Both the position numbers and the translations under genes were made by a program. From Saturnia japonica (taxonomy: Eukaryota; Arthropoda; Insecta; Lepidoptera; Saturniidae): a stretch of 64,000 nucleotides of DNA. The notes beneath the pieces were generated by a model, which made no database searches, was not told where the DNA came from, and was given only the letters and a program-made list of their open reading frames with translations. The DNA is taken from contig CM065325.1 of assembly GCA_033032175.1 (NCBI GenBank), forward strand, positions 11,870,930-11,934,929, given 5' to 3'. How positions within the stretch are numbered: position 1 is the first letter of the stretch; each line of letters begins with the position of its first letter. Below are positions 35,301 through 45,950 of this stretch, piece after piece.

Positions 35301-38300
35301 CCCGACCCCAACGCCTGCCGGAGAAAACGCCGGCCGCGTAATATATTCACTGACCCGCCCGACCAAACCGAAAAAGCTAACGCGTTCTACGCCGACACCG
35401 TCTCTCCAAACAGAGCGTGCCACCGCCCACGCCCGCGTAACCACCGTTCTCTCCGCAGAGGACGGGCGGTCAACTTCGCTCCCGCACACCCGTCACGTCC
35501 ACCCTCTCTAGCGGCAACCCAAGCCTAGGTCCGTTCCTCGGTGTGAAGCCCTTGGGTCAGGCAGCCGCCCGCGCGATACAAAGTGACACTATACGTGCAA
35601 CACTTAGTTACCCACACACAACATTACACACACACAACATTACACACGTATGAACACACACACGTGCACACCACACAGGTACATAGGTTCTGTAAGGGAC
35701 CTTTTTTTTCTTTTTTTGCGCTAGTTAGACTATTGCGCTAGTTAGTGTAGAAAAACCATTCCGATTAACAAATACACATACGCATGGTCCACTCCTTCCT
35801 CCCAGGAGGAGGGGAACGTGCATATGAGTATATATTAGTTAGCTCGAATTCTCATAAGATTAGGGAATTAGTTAGATCGCGACTTTTTCGCATTCGCGAC
35901 GACCGCCCGAGCCGAGGTTCGGCCACTCTGGCACCCTCGTGCGGGTCGTCACAAACTTTCGCGGCTGAGTGCCCTAAGCGCTCGCCCCCAAGTCCGGTGA
36001 AGCTGTAAAAGCCCCAGCGGCTCTGTTTTAGGATAGGGCCCCTAAGGCTAACAGTGTAGTCAGTTCTAAAAAAAAAAAAAACAAAACAAAAAAAAACCAA
36101 AACAAAAAAAAAAAAAAAAAAAAAAAACCTTGACAAAGGTAGAATTTGATGTTTCGAAAACATTCGTAGCTCCAGTTCTGACAGTAAGAGTGGCAGGTGT
36201 AAAGAAACTAAATGCGGATAGTTCATCAGAATTCATAACTGCAAACCAAGACAGTACGTTGTCCGCTGTGCACTCCATATCCTCAGTCACGTTGTAATAG
36301 TAATGAAGTCCTGTAACAGAGGTCCAATAATGTACACTCACAGTTCGCTAGGTATGTTTTTAGGTTCAATTTAAAGGGGGGCGAGCCTATTGCCATTAAT
36401 AGGGCGCAAAACTAAACTCCGAGGCTACTGAGAATTTCATAGAAAAATTAAATAATACTTTGCTCTACCTGGGAATCCAACCCAGGATTTCGAGCATAAC
36501 AGTCGCGCTTACGACGAATTGACGTTGGTTCTAATCCCTGCAATGAGCCTGCGCTTTAGGTGAAGGACAACATCGTGACAAAACCATAGCATGTCGATAG
36601 GGCATTTTCCAGTACTTGCTTGGCTATCTACCACCTTCTAGTTGAAAATCTGTTGCCAAGCACCTTTAAGTGTGTTCCGGCAGCTACAATTGAGAACTTT
36701 GTCCACCCACTAAACTTAGCATGCTTGGGCCAAATCGCCTGTCAACATCGGGCAAGATTGTAGCCAAAACGTCTAAATCTATAAAGAATTTAAATAATAA
36801 TAAAAATAAATAAAGTATACTAACCCATCCACGGAAAACAACCCTGTTTTGTAAAGGAACTATTTGCAATTTCAGTAGTAACGTCCGGTATAAAGTACAA
36901 TTCTCCATAGAAACCTGTAACCCATACACCGCCATACTGCAAGGTCTTCTCTGAATTACGCGCTGCAATTCGAGTCGCTGCACTTGTTGCTAATGATTCT
37001 AAAAGAATAAAACCATAGAGTGTTTATATATATTAGTTATAAAAAGTTTTACAATGTACTTGATTGCTGTATCAAATAACCTACCTAGTTATGGTTTACA
37101 ATTTCAGCCAATCATTTGGAGTGCTTTTCACGAGATTGGAATAAAATGTCCTAGTCACTTTTAAGTTATTTTAATAACTTTAATTTGTAGTAAGTTTAAA
37201 ATCGTAATGTATTCCTATTTCCTATAGGCAATTGACAGAGAAGCTATCAGCTTCTATATCTAGTTTCAAAAATCTTCGACGAGACTTTTTAACCACGTGA
37301 CTCTTAACATAATTTTTATTTATAACTGTGCAAGCGGCTTCGCTCGCGTGGACGTCAAAAGAACGCGTAATGCTTATAAAAATCGTAGTTTCTTAAAATT
37401 CTAATAACCATTTAATGAATTAAGATATTTTGATTTTGTGTTTTGTGTTATTTTGATTTAAAGTGAAAACTTCTTTAGGCACGAAGGGCAATTTTTATTA
37501 GTATTTCTCGGAGTTCTAATAGATCTAAAAAACAAGATTAATGTTAATAATTTCAATTTACTAATTATGAAGTTTTAATTATTAACACTATAATTTTATT
37601 AATTTAAAATAAATAAAAAAGTTGTTATCCTAAAGTTTTAAGTTTTCACTTCTGTCGTCGGTAACCCCCATGAGTGCTTTTTATTATAAGGACCAAGGAT
37701 CTAAAGAGTAAAATAATTAAAAAATATCAAAATATATCCAGTACTTTTTGTGTGATGCGCGCACAACGCCAAACCTCAATCATTTTATATATAGGTATAC
37801 GAATTCTAAGCATTTTAAAATAATATTAACTTATACACCGACTTATATGTAATATCTCTTCAAACATTACGTAAATTTTCAAAAGTCCATAGTTATTCCA
37901 ATCGAAATGTCATAATTTTCTTTTCTGCATTATTAAAAAAGAATGCTCTGTGTAAAGTAAGGATACCCAAGAAATCTTTATATTATCGATGCCTTTCTGC
38001 CGATGTCTGTCTTTTGTTGGATAGGATTCACCAGACGGTTAGGTGCTAGCTGAGCTAGGCATAAATTTAACTATTTTTAATTGACTTAGGACCATGGTAT
38101 TTGTTCCATTCTTGTGGCGGATAAACAATGGGGAGGTTTAAAAATTACGCGTTAAATAATTTGAAATAATTATCGAGCCTTACCTGTATTTATGAAATAT
38201 GCGTGTGTGACCCAATACTCAGTGTCGATACCGCTTAAGGTAACATTCCAGGAAACGTACCCTTGGACGGTGAAATCGAATACTGCATCAGTTATGTCGT

Positions 38301-41300
38301 CCTTAGGAAACTGTTGAAAATGTGTAAAACACAGGGAGAAGTACAAGAAGAAACAGTAATTAATTTTTTTATATGAATTTGTAATCTCACCTAAGCACAT
38401 TCTTAAAGCGCCATCTCTACGAGCGAGTTTATCGTGGCGATATTATCGTCCTACCACTTCATTCTATAACAGTCGATATATGAACATGTTTCTAAGCGGC
38501 GATACTACCGTGGCGTTGCGAGGATTGACATTAACGAGGAAAACTTCTACGACTCGCTGCGACTAAATACGACTAAATACGATTTCACTCTTATCTATCA
38601 TTGAACTGCTTTTTTTTCAACAAAGTAACTGTACAACGAGTTGTTGCGGACACGCGGCTATCAGTCGCGATTTATGACGAGTCGTTGCTTTGGGCGGAAT
38701 GGTGGCGATACACTCGTTTGTGGAGGAGGCGCCTAAGCAATGATAACTACACAGAAATAAAATATTTCATTCATATTTTTATAGTAACAGGGCAAAGTGA
38801 CTACACTACCTGTTACTGATGGTAAGCACAGTATAATCCGAACACAACGGCGACCACCGAGACATCGGCAATCTATCGCTGGTTGTCGCTGTCATGCCAG
38901 TTTGCAAGCTTCTCGGTAGCTGGATTTAAACTGGCTGATTCCGAAACGCGACAAAACAAAAGAGAGTCTCTGTGAGGGGTTTATATATCCATGCGCATTT
39001 TGGTCGCGACCAAGTCGGACACAATAATCATTTGAAAATAAAATTCAGTCCTGTGCGGCGATCGAATACGCGACCACTTGTTGGCTCGTTGGTAGCTTAA
39101 TACCAATGCGCTAAGTTTATGAATTAATAATAAATTAGTTAAACATACGCCAATTTGTACTCCGGCAACATAACCAGTATTGTCGTAGAGTGCGCAGAAA
39201 TAATAATACGAGTCCAGGCAGTACATTGACATGTTTTGTGAAAGTGGTCCGTCTGATCGCACTGGCGGTGTTGCCTTTATCATGCCGTTTGCTATTGCTT
39301 GGGTCTCGTTACGTGCAATATCATAGAAGAAGGACGTGCCGATATCTGTTCCGTAACCATATTTCACTGAGAATATAAAAACAATCTTTACATGTATCGT
39401 CCTACAATTAAAGAACCTGGTATTTTAAAACATATTCTGTGTTGTCCAACACACATTGGTCGTGCTAGCGGATTATATCACGGAGAATGGGAAAAAATGA
39501 AGATTAAAAAAAAGAAACAGAGAGAAGATACAAAATGTTGTTCAGAAATGGCTGAAACGGCGAAGATGATGTCTCGTTTAAATGAAAATTATAATCAACT
39601 ATTAAAGATTATATTAGAATTTCAATGTTGTTAAGTATTTATTATTATTAAAATAATTAATGTAACCCCTTTGGGTATTTTTATACGTAATAGAAACTTA
39701 ACTAATCAAACTTAAAGTTTTAACACAATAAAACCATAGTGATAATAGCATATTATTTACAAAATACAATACATCCGATATTGTATATTAATTAACGGAT
39801 TTATACGAACTCTGCAAAACTAAATGTAATTTCTTTGAGCGCTATTAATTAATGATTGTCGAAATTGAGACTTTGAATTAAGAGCTTATATTAATAAATA
39901 ATTAGCCTCCGTTTCAATGCACGTTGAAACGCAGAGGAGAAATATTATTAATATTAAGACTTATTTAAAATGAAACCGTATTAAACACCCTTTCATACAA
40001 TCTTGGGCTTGGGTAAAACCAAAAAAAAAATGGTATCATTTAATTTATTATTAAACAATCACCGAAAATGTTAAGAATTTTTCCAATCTGAAAGCAGAGT
40101 TTTAAGATATTTCGTAAAAGTCATGTCATGTAATAAACTATAATTAAACGAATTTTCTCTGAATTACGGTTGATATTTTTATAGAGTTTATTATTTCATT
40201 GTAATTAATCTAAGAGGGTTTTAAGAAACCCGCTAATTATAGGTCCGCTGGTTGTTGCGCAGTAGAGATCAATCATCAATCTAAAGATTAAACATTTCAA
40301 ATGACATTAATATTACCAATATTTAACTATGACTATTGAGATGTATGTAATTTTACAGTTACCTCTAAGTCCAGCAGCCAATGAACCTGCAAAAACAGAG
40401 AATTATGAAATTACTAGTCGTATGGGATTCTCATCTGCGATATCTCAGGAATCATTCTATTTTGAACCTCCTGCGGGATAGAATTAAGATTTTTGAAAAA
40501 TATTTTCTTAATTTTTGTCTACGATATATAAAAACTTCTGTGTAAAATTTAATGTATGGAGATACCGCTTTAAGTTTTACGTTGTCTATAATTCAGTCTT
40601 AAGGATTTTATTAAGTAGACTACCTGTGTGCAACGGTTTCATAGCATTGTGGTATGGCTTTAAATAAATAAAATCGGCTATCTACCAGTGAAAGTCTCGT
40701 CAAAATCGGTCCAACCGTTTCGAAGATCACACGGAACAAACACACAGACAGACATACAAAAATTTAAAAATTGGTTTTTTGTTAGAAGTATCATATATAC
40801 TTTCATATGCATTTAGTAAAAAGCTGTTATTTTGATATTACAAACAGACACTTTAATTTTATTAATTGTATAGATTAAGCGGGGTTGTACAGAGCTGTTT
40901 CTGAGTCGCTGCCGCTATTCGCATAGTAATAAACACAGTGATTCTTTTTTGGATTATCGCATTGCGGGATCATCCAATATATACCCTGCTGCGGGTTGAA
41001 GGCCAGCATGCCAACGAAGAATGTCGTTGGATTGCTGATTTCGCGATAGTCACCGTTCTTTTTGGATTGTATCGTAGTTACCATCAAGCATAGTGTCGTT
41101 ACTATAGAAAGAAAATTATGAAGTACTCATGTAAATGTGAACGTGAATAAAAGCTCGGTGCGTTAAATTTTATCAGCTTGTTGGCGAACTAGGTAGAATT
41201 GAAATAAAAATATACAGGCTGTAACATTGAGATGGGTCAGTGAGGAGAACTCTGAAGATAAAAGAGATAGATAAATATGTTCTAAAGAATCATAACATTG

Positions 41301-41453
41301 ATTTTGAAGATAAGAAAACCCGCATTTACAGATTTTCAAAAGACCTTATACACGAGTATAAAAAATATAATATAGAAAGTACTTAGTATTAAATAAGAAC
41401 TTACATTCACCAGCTTTCATAGCAGCACCGACAATAAGTATTGTTAATAACAT
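27997..41453 (-). CDS. Gene B: uncharacterised secreted protein, paralogue of gene A (7 exons, 296 aa)
   Basis: Coding exons on the minus strand: 41405-41453, 40363-40386 (24 nt), 39149-39366, 38184-38310, 36825-36998, 36129-36310, 27997-28113. Phases 1, 1, 0, 1, 1, 0 match, total 891 nt. Exon 1 gives a signal peptide (MLLTILIVGAAMKAG). Mature motifs mirror gene A: YGYGTDIGTSFFYD, YCLDSYYYFCALYDNTGY, FPKDDITDAVFDF, FTKQGCFPWMG, GLHYYYN, CTADNVLSWFAV, PQCFYDLADDPG. Exons 4 and 6 have the same lengths as in gene A (127 and 182 nt), which argues for duplication of one ancestral gene. Six cysteines are shared. A full-length Jockey element lies in the last intron and begins at the donor of exon 6, leaving GT followed by a long T-run in place of GTAATATTACC; splicing may be impaired, so the gene may be intact in coding terms yet non-functional. 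Function unknown. Confidence 0.75.
28672..29000 (+). repeat. Dispersed repeat, inverted copy at 58440-58800
   Basis: Shares GCCTCTGTACAAACAGTATG, AGAGGGCGCTAAAATGAGAA and AAAAGTACGAAT with the reverse complement of 58440-58800. AT-rich, non-coding; a DNA-transposon relic is possible. Gene B last intron. Confidence 0.6.
29268..29302. repeat. (AC)n(AT)n microsatellite
   Basis: A short AC run followed by about 13 AT units in the last intron of gene B. Confidence 0.85.
29985..30203 (+). repeat. Tandem promoter-like monomers in the Jockey 5' UTR
   Basis: About 110 bp is repeated twice (29985-30092 and 30093-30203). Both units contain CGGACCCGGTCCTAGGCCTG and end AAGCTAG...TTAAGCT. Tandem 5'-UTR monomers act as internal promoters in some LINEs; here that role is inferred. 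Confidence 0.75.
30788..32636 (+). pseudogene. Jockey ORF1 (Gag-like nucleic-acid-binding protein), one frameshift
   Basis: The first frame (30788-31444) has an N-terminal coiled-coil-like segment (YAELEARFRQLEAEHQRL) and a Pro/Ala/Ser-rich linker. The second (31398-32636) carries the PRE_C2HC region (LRVVLRRIPVEISPEEVFAS) and three zinc knuckles: CHNCQLYGHSARNC, CVKCLEDHPTREC and CVLCREEGHPANYRGC. The shift is at about 31430-31445, near a CGCGCGCCCCG run, so a one-base loss is the simple explanation. ORF1 stop (32634-32636) overlaps the ORF2 ATG (32629), a stop-restart type junction. Confidence 0.85.
32629..35528 (+). pseudogene. Jockey ORF2 (AP endonuclease and reverse transcriptase), one frameshift
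   Basis: Frame 1 (32629-33906) is an APE-type endonuclease with ISFLNARNL, LLVQETLL, IIAGDLNSGH and the terminal SDHRPV motif. Frame 2 (33894-35528) is the reverse transcriptase with KSPGPDGIRNEVL, YRPISLLNTLGKIYERIL, AVFFDVAKAFDKVWH (motif A), SGVPQGSILAPSLFNLYV and GLYADDTVIYSS (motif C). The switch lies at about 33757-33772 beside a run of seven C, and the downstream frame is already open there. All visible catalytic residues are kept, so the copy is a single indel away from an open ORF2 and could reflect an assembly error. Confidence 0.88.
36329..36515 (-). mobile_element. tRNA-derived SINE, diverged partial copy
   Basis: Matches the SINE at 2865-3127 (GTACACTCACAGTTCGC, GCGAGCCTATTGCCATTAAT, TAACAGTCGCGCTTACGAC) with the tRNA-like head cut short. 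Gene B, between exons 5 and 6. Confidence 0.6.
36540..36785. mobile_element. Dispersed repeat, second copy of the 25095 family
   Basis: GGTGAAGGACAACATCGTGA and GTTGAAAATCTG match 25095-25345. Non-coding, in gene B intron 5. Confidence 0.5.
38781..38985 (-). mobile_element. Retroposon R copy in gene B
   Basis: TAACAGGGCAAAGTGACTAC and AACACAACGGCGACCACCGA match family R. In the intron between exons 3 and 4. Confidence 0.55.
39392..39634 (+). CDS. Hypothetical 80-aa ORF in a gene B intron
   Basis: An ATG-started frame encodes a Lys-rich, Cys-containing peptide (MYRPTIKEPGILKHILCC at the start). It lies antisense in the gene B intron between exons 2 and 3, immediately beside exon 3. No motif, promoter or homology is recognised. 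It may be chance or a relic of a captured gene. Confidence 0.2.
   Translation: MYRPTIKEPGILKHILCCPTHIGRASGLYHGEWEKMKIKKKKQREDTKCCSEMAETAKMMSRLNENYNQLLKIILEFQCC
40665..40870 (+). mobile_element. Retroposon 3' part next to a truncated exon
   Basis: Carries AAATCGGTCCAACCGTTTCG and a (CAGA)-rich tail, matching 7429-7790. Its last bases (…ATTGTATAGATT) run straight into the stop codon of the exon at 40875. Confidence 0.55.
40875..41101 (-). CDS. Candidate alternative or relic exon between gene B exons 1 and 2
   Basis: An open frame of 75 codons (to TAA at 40875-40877) follows a good acceptor (TTTCTTTCTATAG). Its phase fits the donor of gene B exon 1 (phase 1), so splicing would give a secreted peptide of about 91 aa. 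It contains FFVGMLAFNPQQGIYWM and two Cys-flanked tracts (QCDNPKKNHCVYYY). It resembles no exon of gene A. The stop codon is made by the border with a retroposon, so the exon may once have been longer. Possible alternative 3' exon, a neighbouring gene sharing exon 1, or a relic; not decided. Confidence 0.45.
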
Positions 41454-41864
41454 CTTCAAGATAACAGTTTTTGGTTCTACGATAATTTCTTATTTTTTTA
41501 ATAAAAATTATCTATTAATATAATTATTTTAAATAAGCTCCAACGTCGACCGTTTAAGATGTCGAATTGAATTTATTTCGTTAAAGATATCCGTTAAGTT
41601 ACTTTTTATGTTATTATTGATTTAAGTGTATAGGAAAAATACGGACAAACAAAAATGTCATTTGTTTCACTCAGTTGCATTACGTTCAATTTTTTTCAAG
41701 AATATTAGCACTCATTCAATATTTCTTTTGACTGACGAACATCTGTTCTGTACCTACGTATATAATAATACAGTTTATAAATAGAACCTCTTGGTACATT
41801 ATGGCAGAATGATCACATTATTGATACACCATATCTACCAGTTATAAAAAACTATCATTCCTTG

Positions 41865-42083
41865 AGTTATGATAGGCGGTACGAGTTTAAATTAAAAAAA
41901 GATTTATTTTAAAAGAATTATAATAGGTGTTTACACTTATGGTTCTTAAACAAGACTAACTTAAAATTAATTAAAGTAATAATCAAGTTGGAGTCACGCC
42001 GTCGTTTCCCACGATCGCAATCTGCATGGTCAGCGATCCCACGGTCTGTATCCGCCGGTCCCAAGGCTTATGACGTGGTAACT
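41865..42083 (-). repeat. 3' LTR of the errantivirus
   Basis: Minus strand: begins AGTTACCACGTCATAAGCC and ends CGCCTATCATAACT; 219 bp, identical to the 5' LTR. A purine-rich tract (AAGGAGGGAGG, 42084-42094) precedes it. The last codons of env lie inside it. It ends 412 bp from the gene B ATG, in the same orientation. Confidence 0.92.
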
Positions 42084-43742
42084 CCTCCCTCCTTAAAAGG
42101 GAAGCGTATCCTGGAGCAGCTTCCGGTAGTGTCCTCACTACCTTTAATTTTCATCTGCATTTTCTTCGCCTGTTTCCACGTATATACTTTCCATGCACCA
42201 ACGCTGACCAGTATGATGTACAGTAACAGTGTTGTCCAACTAGGGACCGCCATCATAATATGCCAACTAGGGGTTTCTCTGAGATACAAGTTGTCAGCTT
42301 TGTTGAGTAATTCATGGATACTGTCTAATTGAATATCTTCGATGTTCAGTCTATACTTCACAGCTTCCTCGGGTATAACTGGTTCTTTGAGCAGCGGAAT
42401 AATTTCATTGGTGATAATAGTACGTGTGTGAGCTTGGAGTGTCCTATTCATAACGGTGACCTCGCATCCTTCAGGTAGTGTGAGTAGAAATGTGCCGGAG
42501 ATTTTTCTATATTCGTTTTTAGATTTGCAGTTACTTCGCAGGATTTCTTCATCCTGAAGTATAAGCAGCCAGCTGTTTTCGTTGATCTTTTGTATTTTTC
42601 CTATGTTAATATTCATTTTGACCTGGGTACAATTCGCTTTCCTATGATGTATAAGCGATGTGACGCAGTCTTCCGCATCTTGAAATCTTCTCATCTCCAG
42701 CGTTTTACAGATATGTAAATTGTCGGATATCAGCGAGCATTCCTCGTCTAGGTAGGTATACTCATCGTTTCCAAGTATCAGGTATTTGGATTTCGGAACA
42801 ATGGTTAAATTATTTTGGTCGGGAATGGAATAGAGGTGTATAAGATCATATATGTTTTTATCAATAGCGGGTATTTCTAATATAAATGTTAAAGTGTGTT
42901 CTGTACTGTAAGCTCTAACCTTAATTGACTTTTGGATCAAATGTATGTTACCTATGTCTATTTTGGCTACTGGTGCAAAAGAGTATAATTTCTGTAAATT
43001 TCTAATTTCTTCTAGGAGACTTTGCGGGTTGATAATAGAAGGATGCATTACTCCTAATTGAGAGAATGTCATTGCGTCTTCCAAAATCATTAATCGATCT
43101 AAAACTAACTGTAAACTAAAATTTATCTGTACGTATAACTCTAAGAAATGTAACTTATTGATTATCGAATTTGTACTACGAGTAATGTTTTGCAAAAATT
43201 GTTCTAAATTCTTTTGATTCTTGTTAATTTTATCTAAATGACGACTAAACTCGTTAATTGAACTACGTGCTAACACGAGGCTTTGTCTTTGTGCGCTTTG
43301 TGTGTTATCTACTTTATTTCTAATATCAGAGATTTGTTTCTCAAACTCTATTGCGTCCTCGTAGTCTAAATTCCCGGTAATTGCCTTAACTATAGATCCT
43401 AAGCCATTAATTATACCACGCCTAATTCTAGTTTTCGGTATGATAGTCATTATTTTCCTACTAATTTTTGATAGTGACAATTCAATTTGCTCTTTGTAAG
43501 TTTTATGTAGTTCTACGGAAGCGGTGCTACTTTCGACGACCTTAGTATTTGCGTATAAATCCATAAGTCTTACCGAAGTTGTATATAAATCAGTGATGTT
43601 GTAAATGCAAGCAAGGTTAAAGTAATCTATCATTTTGAGAATTTCTCCTTGTTTGAGCAAAAGGATGCCGTTATTTTTATCAATGGGTTGAATTATTATG
43701 TCTGCGGTTGCGTTGAGCACGAGGGCTCCTGCGATGATGATC
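42068..43742 (-). CDS. env: Errantivirus Env (F-protein-like envelope), apparently intact
   Basis: The frame runs uninterrupted to a stop at 42068-42070. A splice acceptor (TTGTTCCAG, exon from 43742) precedes a hydrophobic leader, IIIAGALVLNATA, which would serve as signal peptide on a spliced env mRNA; the initiating ATG then comes from an upstream exon, since the frame has no well-placed ATG here. A furin-type site (RIRR) is followed by a Gly-rich fusion-peptide-like segment, and a transmembrane segment (TTLLLYIILVSVGAW) lies about 40 residues from the end, with a basic tail. This layout is that of errantivirus Env proteins related to baculovirus F. Env overlaps pol by at least 25 bases. 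No break seen. Confidence 0.85.
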
Positions 43743-45864
43743 CTGGAACAAGATGAGGCCTACGTAGTAGTTTAAAATGCACTCTAATAGATTTGGAATT
43801 TGGATGATTTCCTATTATTTCAGCAACACTATTGGGGTGTAAATGAATTATCTTATACGGACCTTTAAATACTGGCTTCGTTTTATCGCTGCGCGCCGTT
43901 TTCGCCACCTGTTTATAAACAACTTCACCTATTTTAAACATTATGTCCTGTGCTTCCTGGTTTCGCTTGGCTATAATCTGCTCCTTATTTTTGGACATAT
44001 GTGCGGCAACACATTCTTGTACAGCCTCAGCGTTCCTACGATGTCTTATAACATAATCTTGATAAAATTCTTTAGGATAAATAAGTTCTAAAGGATTTCT
44101 AGACGCTGTATGGCCAAATAATAGCTCGTGTGGTGTATATCCTGTTGTAGTATGTATTGTATTATTGTATGCTATAACGGAATATTTCATGATGGTTTGT
44201 ATAGGGTCTTCTTTATTGGTTATCCTTTGTATTCGTATAATTTCACCTATAGTGGAATGGAATCGTTCTATAGGAGAGTTAGAATTTGGGTTGTAGGGCG
44301 TTGTAAAGTGTATGTTGATGTCATGTAATGCGCATATGTCTTTTATGACATCATTATCAAATTTGCTATCAGAATCTGTCGTAATTTTTGTAGGTAATCC
44401 TAGTGTAGAGAAAGCTTGAATTAATGCATCTGCTACATGAATACTACTAGAGGCATTTAAAGGTATTACTTGAACGTATTTAGAAAAATTATCTATAATG
44501 GTCAAAAATGTGGCACCACCTGTGGAATATAGATCCATAAACATATGTTGCATAGGTTTTGTAGGTGTTTCAGTAAGAGCTAACGGGGGTTTTAATGGAT
44601 TTCTCTCGTATTTACTTTTAAGACAGGTATCACATTGGTTAATAAATCGTTGTATTGTAAGCAGCATATTAGGCCAGTGGTAATTTCTATGTATTTGCTT
44701 GTATGTTTCCTGAATGCCGCGATGCATAGTCTTACCTTCATGATACTTCTTAATTAATTCCTGTTGCTCTACTTTATTTTCGATAACTGTAATACGCGAT
44801 GTACATCTGAATAATTTTGGACCTCTTTCATTAAAAATAGTTGTATATACTCGAGAGAAAGCGAGATACAGATTTTCATCGTAAAAGTAGCAGTGAAAAG
44901 TACGATCAGCAATAGTGTGTTCCTTTAAGAACTGAACTATTTCTGATTCTGTGTTATTAATAGGAATAAATACATCTTTTATGACTGTTCTTGTATTTGT
45001 TGACCTATCATCTACTCTGTATTTTGTGCCGGGGCTAGACCTTATGTGAAATTGTTTTAGTTGTCTATCTATGGCATCATTTACGATTGGTATACCTTTA
45101 TTCTCATTATCTGCTTGTGTGTGGTTTGTGGAAGTTAATAGCTCGGGGTCATCTATAGTGGCGTTTTCTGATACCTCATCTCGTTGGGGTGAGAGGATTA
45201 GTCCTGATACAATTTCACTGTCTATGTCCATATCACTGCACGAGATCTTGTCCGTCTCAGGTCTGTTGTCAGTATTCGTTGCCGTACGTGTATTGTCAAA
45301 TATCCTATTTATCATCTCGTCATCTTCATTATCGTCAAGGTTAACAGCTAAAGAATCTATACTATTATGAAAAATTTTTGCTCTTGAAAGGGCGTCAGCG
45401 TTGGTATTTTGTTTGCCTTTTTTATAAATTATCTTATAATCATATTCCGCGAGCCTAAGTCTCCAACGCGTTAATTTCGAGTTCGGATCTTTTAATGACA
45501 TAAGCCATGTTAAAGGTCTGTGGTCGGTGTAAATAGTGAATTTCTGTCCATACAAATAGGGTCGAAAGTATTTTATAGCCCATACAATTGCCAATAACTC
45601 TTTCTCAATCGTAGAGTATCGGCTTTCGGTATCCGACAAAGTCCTAGAAGCGTAAGCTACAGGTTTATCTGAACCGATGTCTCCTTGAGAAAGAACTGCA
45701 CCGAGAGCAACGTCTGAGGCGTCGGTTGTCAGAACAAAAGGCTTATCAAAGTCGGGGTACTGTAATATCGGGGAATTTGTTAATATTTCTTTACATTTAT
45801 TAAAAGCGTCTAAAAATTCCGGTGAATGTACTACTTTACGATTCTTTTTAAGACAAAGTGTCAA
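43696..45864 (-). pseudogene. pol: Errantivirus Pol, lacking protease and RT palm
   Basis: The frame (722 codons from 45864, and open a further ~100 bases upstream into the gag overlap) starts at the end of RT (VKSFLGLIGYYRKFI), then RNase H (LTTDASDVALGAVLSQ, YTDHRPLTWL) and integrase: zinc finger around HRNYHWPNML and CDTCLKSKY, and catalytic D, D, E in FMDLYSTGG, TTDSDSKFD and NSPIERFHSTIG. A protease D(T/S)G and the RT YxDD motif are absent between gag and this point. The pol frame is -1 relative to gag, as usual for errantiviruses, so the deletion kept the frameshift relationship. About 1 kb or more is missing by family comparison. Confidence 0.85.
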
Positions 45865-45950
45865 CGGTTTAGTCAGTTTTGCAAAGTCTTTTATAAATTT
45901 TCTATAGTATCCGATTAGGCCTAAAAAGGATTTTACGTTGATTGTTTTAG

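Larger units (their letters stand above)
29921..36126 (+). mobile_element. Jockey-clade non-LTR retrotransposon, full length
   Basis: A 6.2-kb LINE has a 5' UTR with two tandem monomers, ORF1 (Gag-like, PRE_C2HC plus CCHC knuckles), ORF2 (endonuclease plus reverse transcriptase), a 3' UTR and an A-rich tail (36069-36126). A target duplication ACCTTGACAAAGG is present at 29908-29920 and 36127-36139 (the first A is ambiguous with the tail). It sits in gene B in antisense orientation. One frameshift in ORF1 and one in ORF2 break this copy. Two shorter copies of its 3' end occur at 14400-15221 and 60171-60274. Confidence 0.92.
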
